Assembly: GCF_018343535.1 (NCBI RefSeq)
Contig: NZ_JAGYPF010000002.1
Span: 584,103-648,102, forward strand
Direction: 5' to 3'
From: Neobacillus rhizophilus
GTDB taxonomy: Bacteria; Bacillota; Bacilli; Bacillales; Cytobacillaceae
Length of the DNA: 64,000 nt
Shown piece after piece: positions 33,436 through 42,748 of this stretch; positions within the stretch are counted from its first letter, which is position 1, and each line of letters opens with the position of its first letter. The notes below the pieces were generated by a model. The model was not told the DNA's origin, did not search any database, and worked only from the letters and a program-made list of their open reading frames with translations. A program made the translations under genes and the position numbers.

Positions 33436-34143
33436 TCAGTGAATAAAATGGTCGGTATTTTTATCAATATATAAAGTGCCATCCTGTTGCAGTTCTGCGT
33501 AAAAGACTTCTGACAGGTCTGTTCCTGCTTGGGCTAATTGATCGTGGCCCCAGGCCATATTTAGGTTAAATGGCTGAAGGTTCTCATCAATGATTTTCCC
33601 GTCCGCTATCACCTGTATAGGCATCGGGATTTGCACAGCCTGCGGCCTAGCTGATGTTTGAGTTGGCATTGCCATATCCCCGCGCTTCAATGGCTGCTTT
33701 TGTTCCTTCAGCAAAACAGACAATTCCCCATTTGTCTCCAATATCGCGTAATCTACCTCCTCGATCGAAAATACATCTTTATTCCTTAACAGGACCTGCA
33801 GTTCATCCATGTCAAGGCGCTGTTTTTTCAAAACATGCTCGAGTATTTTCCCGTGCTTGATAACGATGACCGGTTCCCCTTCAATAACCTTGCGGAATGA
33901 TCTTGATTTGACATCGAAAAACGCCACTAGCAACGTCAGTCCGCACCATGTTAAAAGGCTGACAAAACCAGAGGAAACCTTCAAGGTTGGGTCAACCGTT
34001 AGCGATCCGGCAATCGTTCCAATGGAAATGCCGGTGATATAATTAAAAAACGTAAGCTGTGAAACCTGCTTTCGTCCCAATAGCCTTGTTAACAATAAAA
34101 GCACCACAAAGGCACCGACCGCCCTCGCGAAAATCTCTACCAC
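33436..34143 (-). CDS. DUF421 membrane protein (YetF/YcaP family)
   Basis: 235 aa. Three N-terminal helices (AVGAFVVLLLLTRLLG, then ISIGTIAGSLT), then the cytoplasmic DUF421 domain with the FDVKSRSFRKVIEGEPVIVIKHGKILEHVLKK signature and a C-terminal extension. GTG 34143 follows AGGTGGTGAGAG and is preferred over an upstream TTG. B. subtilis homologues are found in the spore or forespore inner membrane; a germinant/heat-resistance link is inferred only. Confidence 0.88.
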   Translation of the reverse strand: MVEIFARAVGAFVVLLLLTRLLGRKQVSQLTFFNYITGISIGTIAGSLTVDPTLKVSSGFVSLLTWCGLTLLVAFFDVKSRSFRKVIEGEPVIVIKHGKILEHVLKKQRLDMDELQVLLRNKDVFSIEEVDYAILETNGELSVLLKEQKQPLKRGDMAMPTQTSARPQAVQIPMPIQVIADGKIIDENLQPFNLNMAWGHDQLAQAGTDLSEVFYAELQQDGTLYIDKNTDHFIH

Positions 34144-34433
34144 GAATCTCTCACCACCTAAATTGTTTAAAAGCAATAGAAGTTTTTTTATTTTCACCGA
34201 AAACTATCATAAATATGCGAGAAAATATGCAGGAAAGAAGTGGCGGTTCTCGCTTAAATGATGCATAAGAACCGTCCCCCTGCCTCACTAAGACCTTTTT
34301 CCTATCTTTCTTCCATTTCTCTTTATTGGTAGAAATAGTATAATGGTGAAGAGTGTATTTTGAATATTTGGTATAAAATGTAATTTTATGGAATCTACTA
34401 AGGGATATGTCTTGAAGGAGCGGAGTTTTACAT
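34144..34433. other. Divergent region with the last hairpin repeat of the window
   Basis: Degenerate inverted pair TGGCGGTTCT (34241-34250) and AGAACCGTCCCC (34268-34279). A TATAAT at 34339-34344 may be the -10 of the large sensor gene. Confidence 0.6.
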
Positions 34434-37400
34434 ATGAAGGTCATGTCGATTGCTGCCCTTTTTGATGAGCATATAGGGATGAATGAAGCGTTAGGGAAAC
34501 TATTGGATAGCCCGGAATTAACGATTTGGTATAGGGATTTGGCAAAGGATGCGTTATGGGTTTCGAAAGGGAATGCCGCCATCTATGGGTATACACAGGA
34601 AGAACTTATAAATAACCCATATCTGTGGCACAACTCTGTTTACCCGGAAGACAGGGGGATTCTTGACCAAGCGATCGCCCGGCATCTGGAGGGCAGCCCG
34701 ACGACCATGGAATATCGCATTATTCGTTCGGATGGCGAAGTAAGATGGATCGAGAATCGTGCCCATTCGATCATGGATTCCAAGGGAAAGGTCATCGCTA
34801 TTAGCGGGTCTATCTATGACATTACCGAGCAAAAAAGAGAGTCCTTACAATTGCAGGAACAGCTCATCATGAACGAAAAAAGGTATAAGTCACTATTTAA
34901 CTACAACCATGATTTAGTATGTTCCCTGGATTTAAAAGGGAAAGTGACGAGTGTCAATAAAAGCTGTGAGGCTTTAACTGGATACAGTGAAGCAGAGTTG
35001 ATGAGTAAGTCTTTTAGAGATTGGGTCTATAAAGCTGATCTGCCTAAAACCTATCAAGCTTATAAACTTGCGGAAAGTGGCCACTCCGAGCGGATGGAAT
35101 TACGAATCGTCCATAAAAGCGGAGAAATTCTTTTCACTAGCACAACCAGTATTCCAATTATGATTGATGACAAAATGGTCGGTGTGTACTGTATTATCAA
35201 AGACATCACCAAGCATAAAAAACTGCAGGAGGAATTAAAAGAAAACAATCTGCGTTACAAATCGCTTTTTGAACATAATGCAAACTGTGTCTTCTCTATT
35301 GATTTAGATGGGAAGTTTACAAGTATCAATTCTGTTTGTGAAAGTCTTATGGGGTATCGAAACGATGAATTACTGAAGCAGCAATCTTTTCAAAGGTTCA
35401 TTGTTCCGGAAAAGCTGCCCGAAACATTCTATCATTTTGAGCAATGTAAAAATGGCACCCCGCAAAATTTTCGAACGTCCATCAAGAATTGTAATGGTTC
35501 GATTATTCATCTCAACGTGACCGTGGTCCCCCTAATGGGAGATGGACAAATTAATGGTGTCTTTGGCATCGCACAGGACATTACCAATCAGGTGAAAATT
35601 GAAGAAACCAATGAGCATATGGCGTACCATGATTATTTAACCGGCCTGCCTAACCGAAATAAGTTAAATACGACCCTTTCGAAGGAACTGGTCCTTGCTC
35701 AAGAACGAAGCCAGCAGGTGGCGATTCTCTTTTTAGACCTTGATCGCTTCAAGTTGATCAACGACACGCTTGGCCATACGACCGGAGATCATTTATTAAA
35801 GGAAGTAGCGGAACGGATGAAGTCATCCCTGCATGATAAGGACATTGTGTTCAGACAGGGCGGAGATGAATTTATCATTATTTTAAAAGATGCCAATCGC
35901 GATGTTGCAGCAATGGTGTCGAGAAGAATGCTGGATGTTTTGAGTGAGCCCTTCCAAATTGAAAACTATGATATTTTTACCTCTCCGAGCATCGGCATCA
36001 GCATGTATCCGGAAGATGGAAAAAACGTCGAAATCCTCATCAAAAAAGCGGATTTCGCGATGTACCATGCCAAGAATGACGGAAAAAATAATTATAAATT
36101 TTATTCCCAAAGAGAACATAACTCCAACATGAATCCATTAAAGATGGAAATGGACCTCCATAAGGCGCTGGAAAAAGAAGAGCTGTTTCTGCATTACCAG
36201 CCGAAGGTGAATTTAAAAACAGGAAAAATTACCGGGGTGGAGGCGTTAATCCGCTGGAACCATTCGGAATTCGGGATGATTGCGCCCGGTACCTTTATCC
36301 CGATTGCGGAAGAAACAGGGTTGATCACGCCGATTGGGGAGTGGGCCTTATATACCGCCTGTAAACAGTGCAAGGACTGGCAGCGCAAAGGCTTTTCCAC
36401 CACAGTCTCTGTCAATTTATCGGCCCGTCAGTTTACGCAATCCAATTTGCATGAAACCGTTGCGATTGTCTTGTATGAGACGCAGCTTGAGCCGCAATTT
36501 TTAGAGCTAGAGATCACGGAAAGCATGACGGCCAGTATTGAACGGACTATTTATACGTTACAAAAGCTAAAAAAACTGGGTGTGCGGATTAGTATCGACG
36601 ATTTTGGAAAGGGATTTAGTTCGTTAAATTACCTGCAAAAATTCCCGGTAGATACATTAAAAATTGATCAGGCATTTGTTCAGAGCCTGCACAAAAACCC
36701 TAATGACGAGACGATTGTGAAAACCATCATCTCAATGGCGCATAATTTAAACTTAAGTGTGGTGGCGGAAGGAATCGAGACAAAGGAACAGCTATTGTTC
36801 CTGCAGCAGCACCTTTGTGATGAAGGGCAGGGTTACTTTTTTACAAAACCTGTACCGGCCGAAGAAGTTGAAAACAATTGGTTTGACATTCAGCAGATGG
36901 TGAAGGAATTCGGCTTATCGCAGGACGTCAACGAACGCAAGTGGGCGGAGGAATTCGTCCGGATTGCGAGGAAAGAATTAAATGAAACCATCCGCCTCCA
37001 GCAAGGGATGACCTTTAAGTATAAAAAAATTAATGGCCGTTTCATTCATACCCTGTGTGACGGGGAGTTGCTGTATCGGCTTGGCCTTATCCCTAGTCTT
37101 GTGGTAGGAAAGAGTTTAGCAGAGTTTTTACCTGAGGATTATGCTGAAGACAAGGAAGTTTATTATCAAAGGGCTTGGGACGGGGAAGAACATGTTTCCT
37201 ACGAAGGCGAGCTGAATGGGGTTACTTACCTTGCTGCGTTAAGCCCGATTAAACGAGGCGGGGAAGTGGTCGAGGTCATCGCTTCGTGTGTGGATATTAC
37301 GGAAAGAAGAAAAGTGGAAAAAGCCTTGCATGATAGTGAAAATAAGTACCGGTTGATTACGGAGAACATGACCGACTTGATTACTTTATTTGATCAGGAT

Positions 37401-38363
37401 GGAACCTGCGTCTACGCCACTCCGTCCCATCAAACCGTCCTCGGCTACACACCTGAGTTTTTCATGGGACACAACAATGAACACCTGACTCATCCGGAAG
37501 ATGTGCCCCTTATGAAGAAGGTGTTCGTCGAGGTGTTGGAGACGAAAACACCTTGTAAAGTGGAGCTGCGCTTGTTACATGCGAATGGAGATTGGAGGCT
37601 GCTGGAATGTACCGGTACGCCGGTGATCAGCGAAAATGGCAAAGTGGAACATATAATGGTGGCCAGTAATGATATTACGGAGAAGAGAAGAACAGAGGAG
37701 CTGCTATCGAAATCGGAAAAATTATCTTTGGTGGGCGAGCTCGCGGCCGGGGTTGCCCATGAAATCAGAAATCCGATGACATCGATTAAAGGGTTTATCC
37801 AGCTTTTCCAGCAGGGAATCATCAGGGACGAATACTTTGATGTCGTTCTTGGCGAGTTCGACAGGGTGGAGGACATTATTAAGGAGTTTCTTTCTCTGGC
37901 AAGGCCTCAAGAAATTCAGTTGAAGCAAGTGAATTTTCCAGTTTTGTTAAAAGAGGTGGAGACCTTAATCAAATCGGAGGCGCACCTAAAGGATGTGGAA
38001 ATTCTGCTGGAAATAGCGCAGGATATCCCAACGATCATGTGCGATGCCAATCAAATCAAACAGGTGCTGTTGAATCTCTGCAAAAATAGTATGGATGCGC
38101 TGGATACCAAGCGAAAAGGTCTCATTAAAATCACGGTAGGGGTTGAGTGTGACAAGCTGCTGATTCAGGTCATCGATAACGGAATCGGAATCAGTGAGGA
38201 GCGTATCAAAAGACTTGGTGAGCCTTTCTACAGCAACAAGGAAAAGGGGACAGGCCTCGGCCTGATGATCTGCTTTAGAATCATCAAACAGCACAACGGA
38301 ACGATCACCTTCCAAAGCAAAGGAAACTGCGGCACCACCGCGCAGGTGAGGCTGCCGTTATAG
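34434..38363 (+). CDS. PAS-PAS-PAS-GGDEF-EAL-PAS-PAS-HisKA-HATPase hybrid sensor
   Basis: 1309 aa, no membrane helix. Three PAS domains (to about 400), a diguanylate cyclase domain with intact GGDEF (476-480), a c-di-GMP phosphodiesterase domain with intact EAL (603-605), NLSARQ, DDFGKG and VAEGIET, two more PAS domains (about 870-1080), then HisKA with phospho-acceptor His1109 (VAHEIRNPMTSIKGF) and a HATPase with N-box NLCKNSMDA, DNGIGIS and GTGLGL. The C-terminal module resembles sporulation kinases KinA-KinE. All three catalytic sites look competent, so one cytoplasmic protein could make c-di-GMP, degrade it and start a phosphorelay. No response regulator is adjacent. The HEPN-CBS gene follows after 12 bases. 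Confidence 0.93.
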   Translation: MKVMSIAALFDEHIGMNEALGKLLDSPELTIWYRDLAKDALWVSKGNAAIYGYTQEELINNPYLWHNSVYPEDRGILDQAIARHLEGSPTTMEYRIIRSDGEVRWIENRAHSIMDSKGKVIAISGSIYDITEQKRESLQLQEQLIMNEKRYKSLFNYNHDLVCSLDLKGKVTSVNKSCEALTGYSEAELMSKSFRDWVYKADLPKTYQAYKLAESGHSERMELRIVHKSGEILFTSTTSIPIMIDDKMVGVYCIIKDITKHKKLQEELKENNLRYKSLFEHNANCVFSIDLDGKFTSINSVCESLMGYRNDELLKQQSFQRFIVPEKLPETFYHFEQCKNGTPQNFRTSIKNCNGSIIHLNVTVVPLMGDGQINGVFGIAQDITNQVKIEETNEHMAYHDYLTGLPNRNKLNTTLSKELVLAQERSQQVAILFLDLDRFKLINDTLGHTTGDHLLKEVAERMKSSLHDKDIVFRQGGDEFIIILKDANRDVAAMVSRRMLDVLSEPFQIENYDIFTSPSIGISMYPEDGKNVEILIKKADFAMYHAKNDGKNNYKFYSQREHNSNMNPLKMEMDLHKALEKEELFLHYQPKVNLKTGKITGVEALIRWNHSEFGMIAPGTFIPIAEETGLITPIGEWALYTACKQCKDWQRKGFSTTVSVNLSARQFTQSNLHETVAIVLYETQLEPQFLELEITESMTASIERTIYTLQKLKKLGVRISIDDFGKGFSSLNYLQKFPVDTLKIDQAFVQSLHKNPNDETIVKTIISMAHNLNLSVVAEGIETKEQLLFLQQHLCDEGQGYFFTKPVPAEEVENNWFDIQQMVKEFGLSQDVNERKWAEEFVRIARKELNETIRLQQGMTFKYKKINGRFIHTLCDGELLYRLGLIPSLVVGKSLAEFLPEDYAEDKEVYYQRAWDGEEHVSYEGELNGVTYLAALSPIKRGGEVVEVIASCVDITERRKVEKALHDSENKYRLITENMTDLITLFDQDGTCVYATPSHQTVLGYTPEFFMGHNNEHLTHPEDVPLMKKVFVEVLETKTPCKVELRLLHANGDWRLLECTGTPVISENGKVEHIMVASNDITEKRRTEELLSKSEKLSLVGELAAGVAHEIRNPMTSIKGFIQLFQQGIIRDEYFDVVLGEFDRVEDIIKEFLSLARPQEIQLKQVNFPVLLKEVETLIKSEAHLKDVEILLEIAQDIPTIMCDANQIKQVLLNLCKNSMDALDTKRKGLIKITVGVECDKLLIQVIDNGIGISEERIKRLGEPFYSNKEKGTGLGLMICFRIIKQHNGTITFQSKGNCGTTAQVRLPL

Positions 38364-38375
38364 GAGAAAACGCGT

Positions 38376-39098
38376 ATGACAACATTGCAAAATCAAAAAC
38401 TATCAGAACGATTCGAAGTGGCCTTCAACCAAATACATGCCTGGCTGCAACGGAATATAGTGGAGGAACGATCCGATAAGTTTACCGACCTGCTTCGGTC
38501 AGGGTTTCCGCGCCACTCGATTATTCGAAAGTACTACCATGACTTGAAAATGTTTGCCCGTCTTAGGAACTCCATTGTCCATGATAAGGTGGAATTAGGA
38601 TTTTATATAGCGGAGCCGCATGAGGCTGTCGTCGATAAAATTGAAATGATTGCCGAGTTGCTCTTAGAGCCAAAGGCGGCATATTCGATCGCTTCCAAAC
38701 CAGTTTTTTACTATTATGAAAATGCTAAACTGAAGGATGTCTTAACTGTCATTCAAAAGAAATCCGTTTCGCTTTTTCCTATTTATGATGAGAACGGTTT
38801 TAAGTGGCTGTTAACGGCGGAGGAGATCATCGGTTGGTTTGCCAATCATCTAACCGGCAACAGTATCGTGATTGACGAAGTGGAGGTAAGGCAGCTCTAC
38901 TCTCAAAAAAGGGACCGTCTTGTCGAGTTTGTTAGCAAAGATATTGATATCTTCGAGGTAGAAGAGATTTTTGAACAATATCATTTGAAAAATCAAAAAC
39001 TCGAAGCTGTTATCATTACGGAAACTGGAGAGCAGCAGCAAAAACCGCTTGCTATTGTCACTTCTTGGGATTTGGTAGAAATTGATGCGATAGAGTAA
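38376..39098 (+). CDS. HEPN-like/CBS domain protein
   Basis: 240 aa. The first 100 residues are helical and contain FARLRNSIVHDK, an R-x4-H motif (Arg64, His69) of the HEPN type, which in many families is an RNase or nucleotidyl-binding site. Residues about 105-240 form a CBS pair (KPVFYYYENAKLKDVLTVIQKKSVSLFPIYD and VSKDIDIFEVEEIFEQYHLKNQ...LAIVTSWDL), which usually binds adenine nucleotides. TAGGAG precedes ATG. It is probably cotranscribed with the hybrid sensor. RNase activity is only inferred from the motif; many RN-x-x-H HEPN proteins are non-toxic. Confidence 0.75.
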   Translation: MTTLQNQKLSERFEVAFNQIHAWLQRNIVEERSDKFTDLLRSGFPRHSIIRKYYHDLKMFARLRNSIVHDKVELGFYIAEPHEAVVDKIEMIAELLLEPKAAYSIASKPVFYYYENAKLKDVLTVIQKKSVSLFPIYDENGFKWLLTAEEIIGWFANHLTGNSIVIDEVEVRQLYSQKRDRLVEFVSKDIDIFEVEEIFEQYHLKNQKLEAVIITETGEQQQKPLAIVTSWDLVEIDAIE

Positions 39099-39112
39099 TA
39101 GTTTATAGAAAG

Positions 39113-39175
39113 GGTGCCTGAGCCCCGCTGCATTAACACTTTAAAGCAGCGGGGGTCAGGCACCTGTTTTATTTC
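39113..39175. terminator. Large palindromic terminator between convergent genes
   Basis: GGTGCCTGAGCCCCGCTGC pairs with GCAGCGGGGGTCAGGCACC, 19 bases with one mismatch, then TGTTTTATTT. The GGTCAGGCACC arms resemble a dispersed Bacillus repeat; a fragment (GGAGCCTGACAGGCGCC) lies at 43899. Confidence 0.88.
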
Positions 39176-39178
39176 CCT

Positions 39179-40081
39179 TTAATGAAATATTGAAAATATT
39201 ACGTTGGCAAAGGTTTTGACGGAACCGGTTAAATAGTGCCAGTTGGCCGTGAATTTTTCGATATCGAAAGCGACAATGGCAATCAGAAGTGCGGCAAAGG
39301 CCAGGATGTAATTCGTCTGCGATACCTTTGCAATATTTTTGTCAAGAGTCCTGCCACCCATTGTGTCGATAATATGATGCCATAATTTGACTAGCTGTCC
39401 TTCGCCAATCTCAGTTATTTTTTTCTGCTTATTTAATTCCTTTTTTTCATAGAGGCAGTATTGATAGATGGAATTGATCATCGCTTTGAGAAAATCATCG
39501 CTGACCCCGGCCTTTGTATAGATAATCGTCGAAGGGATACTGATGCGAATGTTATACTTCTTGCCAATCGGCGATAGTTTACTAGGTTCGGTGATATCAA
39601 AGGCCATTGTCGTCGTATCATTCGAAAAGACCGGGTCTTCTTTTTTCATGAAAAAGTTTAACCCTTCATGGATAATAAAAAGCGGGTAAATGTCAAAGTC
39701 TATAAACTTTAGATCCCGGTTCGGCTGAATGATGGCCTTTTGGATAATTTCCTTTGAATAGGATTTCAGGTTTTGCCTTATATTGCGCAGTTCAGGGTGA
39801 AGGTTTTCCCCTTCAAGAATAAACCGGAAAATGACGCGATGATGGTAATATCCCATTTCCGCCGCCGTGATGGTACAGGCCGATGTGTGAAGGCATTCCA
39901 TTAGTTCCTTTTTATTTAATGGATAGTTAACCCATTTACTGGGCTGGCTGACTCTTTTGATGCCCAACTGATTTTCAATATTGGTATTGATGATGTTTAA
40001 TTGTTCATTGCTAAAAACGATATTTTCGTCTTCTTCCCCTTGAAATGTAAACAATCCAAGTATGTATACTTCCGCTTTCAA
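39179..40081 (-). CDS. Hypothetical protein with a C-terminal membrane region, 300 aa
   Basis: Family not recognised. The first 230 residues look soluble and mixed alpha/beta; near the C-terminus one or two hydrophobic helices occur (YILAFAALLIAIVAFDI and FANVIFSIF). TTG 40081 is the start, eight bases after AAGGGGAAG. It lies 33 bases downstream of the HAD gene on the same strand and is probably cotranscribed. Tail-anchored topology is likely. Confidence 0.72.
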   Translation of the reverse strand: MKAEVYILGLFTFQGEEDENIVFSNEQLNIINTNIENQLGIKRVSQPSKWVNYPLNKKELMECLHTSACTITAAEMGYYHHRVIFRFILEGENLHPELRNIRQNLKSYSKEIIQKAIIQPNRDLKFIDFDIYPLFIIHEGLNFFMKKEDPVFSNDTTTMAFDITEPSKLSPIGKKYNIRISIPSTIIYTKAGVSDDFLKAMINSIYQYCLYEKKELNKQKKITEIGEGQLVKLWHHIIDTMGGRTLDKNIAKVSQTNYILAFAALLIAIVAFDIEKFTANWHYLTGSVKTFANVIFSIFH

Positions 40082-40114
40082 CTGTAACTTCCCCTTTTCC
40101 CATTTGCCATTTTC

Positions 40115-40798
40115 CTATTTAATGAAGTCATGGACGGTTTTTGATTGAAAGGCCTCATGGATGCTTTCGAATGATACGGCGTTTGGATATTCAATCCGCT
40201 GGCCGATCATGACCACCTTGCCGGATTCGCGGAACATCGGGAGATCATTGGCGGAGTCCCCGAAGGCCATGATATTTTCCTTCTCTATTTGTAATTCTTT
40301 CGCCAGTTTTTTTAAAGCGGCCCCTTTGTCCACCCCAACGGGAACAATGTCGATGGCATCCACATGCACATACATCACGACTTCTTTTTCAATCGGTGTC
40401 AGCATGTCCTTGAAATATTCCGCAAGGTGCGGGACTTCCTGTTGGTTTTTTGGAAAAATAGTCAAGGCGATGCGGTTAGGTTGAATCCAAATTTTATCCT
40501 TAAAATCTGCCACGGCTTTCTTTTCAATTTCATCTAATACCGGAAGTCTTTTGACAATATAAGATTCCTCCAACGTTGCCGCATTAAAAATAACGCCGCC
40601 GTTTTCGCCGATTATTTGGGCCTTTTTCAATCCCATCCCTCGCGCTAAGCCTGCTAAGTAATAGGCCGGTTTCCCGGAACAAATTCCAATCATGAGCCCG
40701 CTTTGTTCATAGCGCCTTAATTGTTCCGCGACTTCCTCAGGGATTGCCGTTCCGTGCTCAGACAAAGTCCCGTCCACATCAAAAACCATTAACTTCAT
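40115..40798 (-). CDS. HAD-superfamily phosphatase (class IIB/Cof-like)
   Basis: 227 aa. Motif I DVDGTLSEHG, motif II ICSGKP, motif III region GVDKGAALKKLAKEL and motif IV FGDSANDLPMF are all present, so the Asp nucleophile and Mg site look intact. Such enzymes hydrolyse sugar phosphates, phosphoglycolate or flavin-type phosphates in the cytoplasm; substrate unknown. AAAGGAATG precedes ATG 40798. Confidence 0.9.
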   Translation of the reverse strand: MKLMVFDVDGTLSEHGTAIPEEVAEQLRRYEQSGLMIGICSGKPAYYLAGLARGMGLKKAQIIGENGGVIFNAATLEESYIVKRLPVLDEIEKKAVADFKDKIWIQPNRIALTIFPKNQQEVPHLAEYFKDMLTPIEKEVVMYVHVDAIDIVPVGVDKGAALKKLAKELQIEKENIMAFGDSANDLPMFRESGKVVMIGQRIEYPNAVSFESIHEAFQSKTVHDFIK

Positions 40799-41307
40799 TT
40801 TGTCACATTCCTTTATACCAGCTGCTCATTTTTGTGATTCTTTTGCCATAGCTAATTTTTCCTATCACTAACATATTATCCTTTAAATAAGTGCAATGTA
40901 AAGAGCGGCCTCCTTTGATTTTTCCCTGCTTTTATCAGTCTCTTAATATCCTTGTCGTGGTTAATTTTTCGTTGAATTTTTACCATTGAGCCTTTATCGA
41001 AATTATTCCCGTTTAGAAAAATCATTTTGTATATCCCCCAGTGAAAAAACAAAAGATATAGGTTAATAGAACTTCGAATAAATTATCATATTGGTTATTC
41101 TAAACTAGAGTTTATGTCTTCAATGTCTAACAAATTATTATGGGGGGCGGTCACAAGGAAATCCCTTGAACACCCCGATTATAACGTCTCGATAGTGATT
41201 ATCCAGGCGTTTTTTGAATTTCTGCAAATGGGCTGGATTGTCCTGCCCGTTTTGTTCCAGATGCCCAATCATTTCTACAAATATAAAATAATATGAATGT
41301 AGTCATG
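40799..41307. other. Gene-poor region upstream of the PadR gene
   Basis: About 500 bases without a convincing gene. A 60-codon plus-strand frame (41114-41296) has no ribosome site and no family features. The sequence is AT-rich; divergent promoters for the HAD and PadR genes should lie here. Confidence 0.55.
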
Positions 41308-41339
41308 TTGTATGAAATACAATGCTGTATGACCTACAG
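41308..41339. promoter_or_regulatory. Twin PadR operator palindromes
   Basis: TTGTAT-GAA-ATACAA (41308-41322, perfect) and CTGTA-TGACC-TACAG (41325-41339). Centres are 17 bp apart, 25-56 bases before the padR start: typical autoregulatory PadR operators. Confidence 0.7.
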
Positions 41340-41363
41340 TATGTGGTTAGGAGGTGGATTAGC

Positions 41364-41711
41364 ATGAGTTCTTTACTGCAATCATTCACGACGGAATTGA
41401 GGAGAGGAACGCTTACACTGGCCATTTTAAGTCAATTACGTACGCCCCAATACGGCTATTCACTTGTCCAGCGGCTTGAGGTGGCAGGTGTCTCCATTGA
41501 ACAAAGTACGTTATATCCCCTGTTGCGCCGCTTGGAAAAACAAGAACTCGTGACAAGCAACTGGGACACAACTGAAAGCAGGCCGCGGAAGTATTATGTT
41601 TTAACAGCATATGGAGCTGAGGTTTATGAGCAATTGAAAAATGAATGGACCCAGATGACAAGTGAGTTAAATTCCTTATTAAAAGGAGAGAAGGACGATG
41701 AATTTGATTGA
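41364..41711 (+). CDS. PadR-family transcriptional regulator
   Basis: 115 aa winged helix: LRRGTLTLAILSQLRTPQYGYSLVQRLEVAGVSIEQSTLYPLLRRLEKQELV followed by TESRPRKYYVLTAYGAEVYEQL is the PadR pattern, with a short C-terminal dimerisation helix. AGGAGGTGG lies seven bases before ATG 41364. The stop overlaps the HAAS membrane gene by 14 bases. Such pairs usually repress themselves and respond to envelope stress or small hydrophobic compounds. Confidence 0.9.
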   Translation: MSSLLQSFTTELRRGTLTLAILSQLRTPQYGYSLVQRLEVAGVSIEQSTLYPLLRRLEKQELVTSNWDTTESRPRKYYVLTAYGAEVYEQLKNEWTQMTSELNSLLKGEKDDEFD

Positions 41712-42708
41712 TGTGTATGTGTACGAGGTGACAAGAAGACTTCCGGAGAAACTCCGCCAAGATATTGACTTGGAACTGCGTGCTGCTATTGAAGACATGC
41801 TGCCGGAGCAGTACACCGAAGATGACGTAAAGGACGCCCTTTCAAAGCTTGGCGACCCTGCCGTACTCGCTGCGAGCTATCGGGATCAACCGATGTATTT
41901 GATTGGACCAAACGTATATGATGCCTATATTTGGACGTTGAAAAAGACAATCCCCTGGGCTATTTTAGTGACCGCTATCGTCCATGCGGTCGTAGGTATT
42001 ATGTCGTTTGCCGGTGATGAAGCTATCCTGGCTATGGTTCTGAAAGCCATTGGAAACATCATTGCCAATGTCATCATGGTGCTTATGTATGTATTATTTT
42101 GGATTACCGCTGTTTTCGCCGCGATAGAAAGGTTTGCTTTTTCAAAAGAAGGCTTTCATTTTTCAAAAAATAATAGCAGCTGGACGCCTGATCAGTTGAA
42201 AAAGGTTGACATGATTCCAAAGAGGAAGGCGATATCAAGAGGAGAAGTGATCTTTAGCTTTATTTGGATCATTTTTTGGCTGATGATTTATTTCTGGGCT
42301 GATGATATTGTAGGAATCTATCAATCTGTGGAGGGCAGCGGACTTCAATTTGTTATGCCCTTTTTTAATCAAAATACTTTATTATCATTTTGGCCCATCA
42401 TCGTACTCATCGCCATTCTGGAATTAGGCTTAGTTGTTTTTAAATGGCGGGACCGCCAATGGACACTGAAGCTTGCGTGTGCCAATACGATTATTCATGT
42501 TATGAGTTTCGTTGTTTTTCTCGTTATTGCCAATACCCCGAATTTGCTCAATCCTGCCATCATTCCCTACATGACTCAAACAATGGATACCACAATAGGA
42601 TCACTAACATCTTTCCTGGACTGGATATGGCGGTTCATCGCCGTAGGATTTGCGGTTACGATCATAATGGAAGCGTTCGATAGTTTTCGGAAAGCGACAA
42701 AAAAATAA
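41698..42708 (+). CDS. HAAS-domain (DUF1700-like) multipass membrane protein
   Basis: 336 aa. N-terminal cytoplasmic HAAS module (YEVTRRLPEKLRQDIDLELRAAIEDML...DVKDALSKLGDPAVLAASYRD), then six or seven membrane helices in three clusters. In PadR-HAAS pairs the HAAS protein is the regulated partner and likely transmits membrane signals. GGAGAGAAGG lies upstream inside padR. No transport motif is seen. Confidence 0.85.
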   Translation: MNLIDVYVYEVTRRLPEKLRQDIDLELRAAIEDMLPEQYTEDDVKDALSKLGDPAVLAASYRDQPMYLIGPNVYDAYIWTLKKTIPWAILVTAIVHAVVGIMSFAGDEAILAMVLKAIGNIIANVIMVLMYVLFWITAVFAAIERFAFSKEGFHFSKNNSSWTPDQLKKVDMIPKRKAISRGEVIFSFIWIIFWLMIYFWADDIVGIYQSVEGSGLQFVMPFFNQNTLLSFWPIIVLIAILELGLVVFKWRDRQWTLKLACANTIIHVMSFVVFLVIANTPNLLNPAIIPYMTQTMDTTIGSLTSFLDWIWRFIAVGFAVTIIMEAFDSFRKATKK

Positions 42709-42713
42709 ACAAA

Positions 42714-42748
42714 ATGCCTCCTTGCAGTATTTACTTGCTTGGAGGCAC
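42714..42748 (-). terminator. Bidirectional hairpin between convergent genes
   Basis: TGCCTCC...GGAGGCA with inner TGC/GCA pairing; on the minus strand it is followed by TTTTGTTTATTTTT. Confidence 0.75.

Noticed and set aside
41114..41296. 60-aa coding sequence upstream of padR
   Set aside because: No ribosome site, no recognisable features, and no promoter or operon context.
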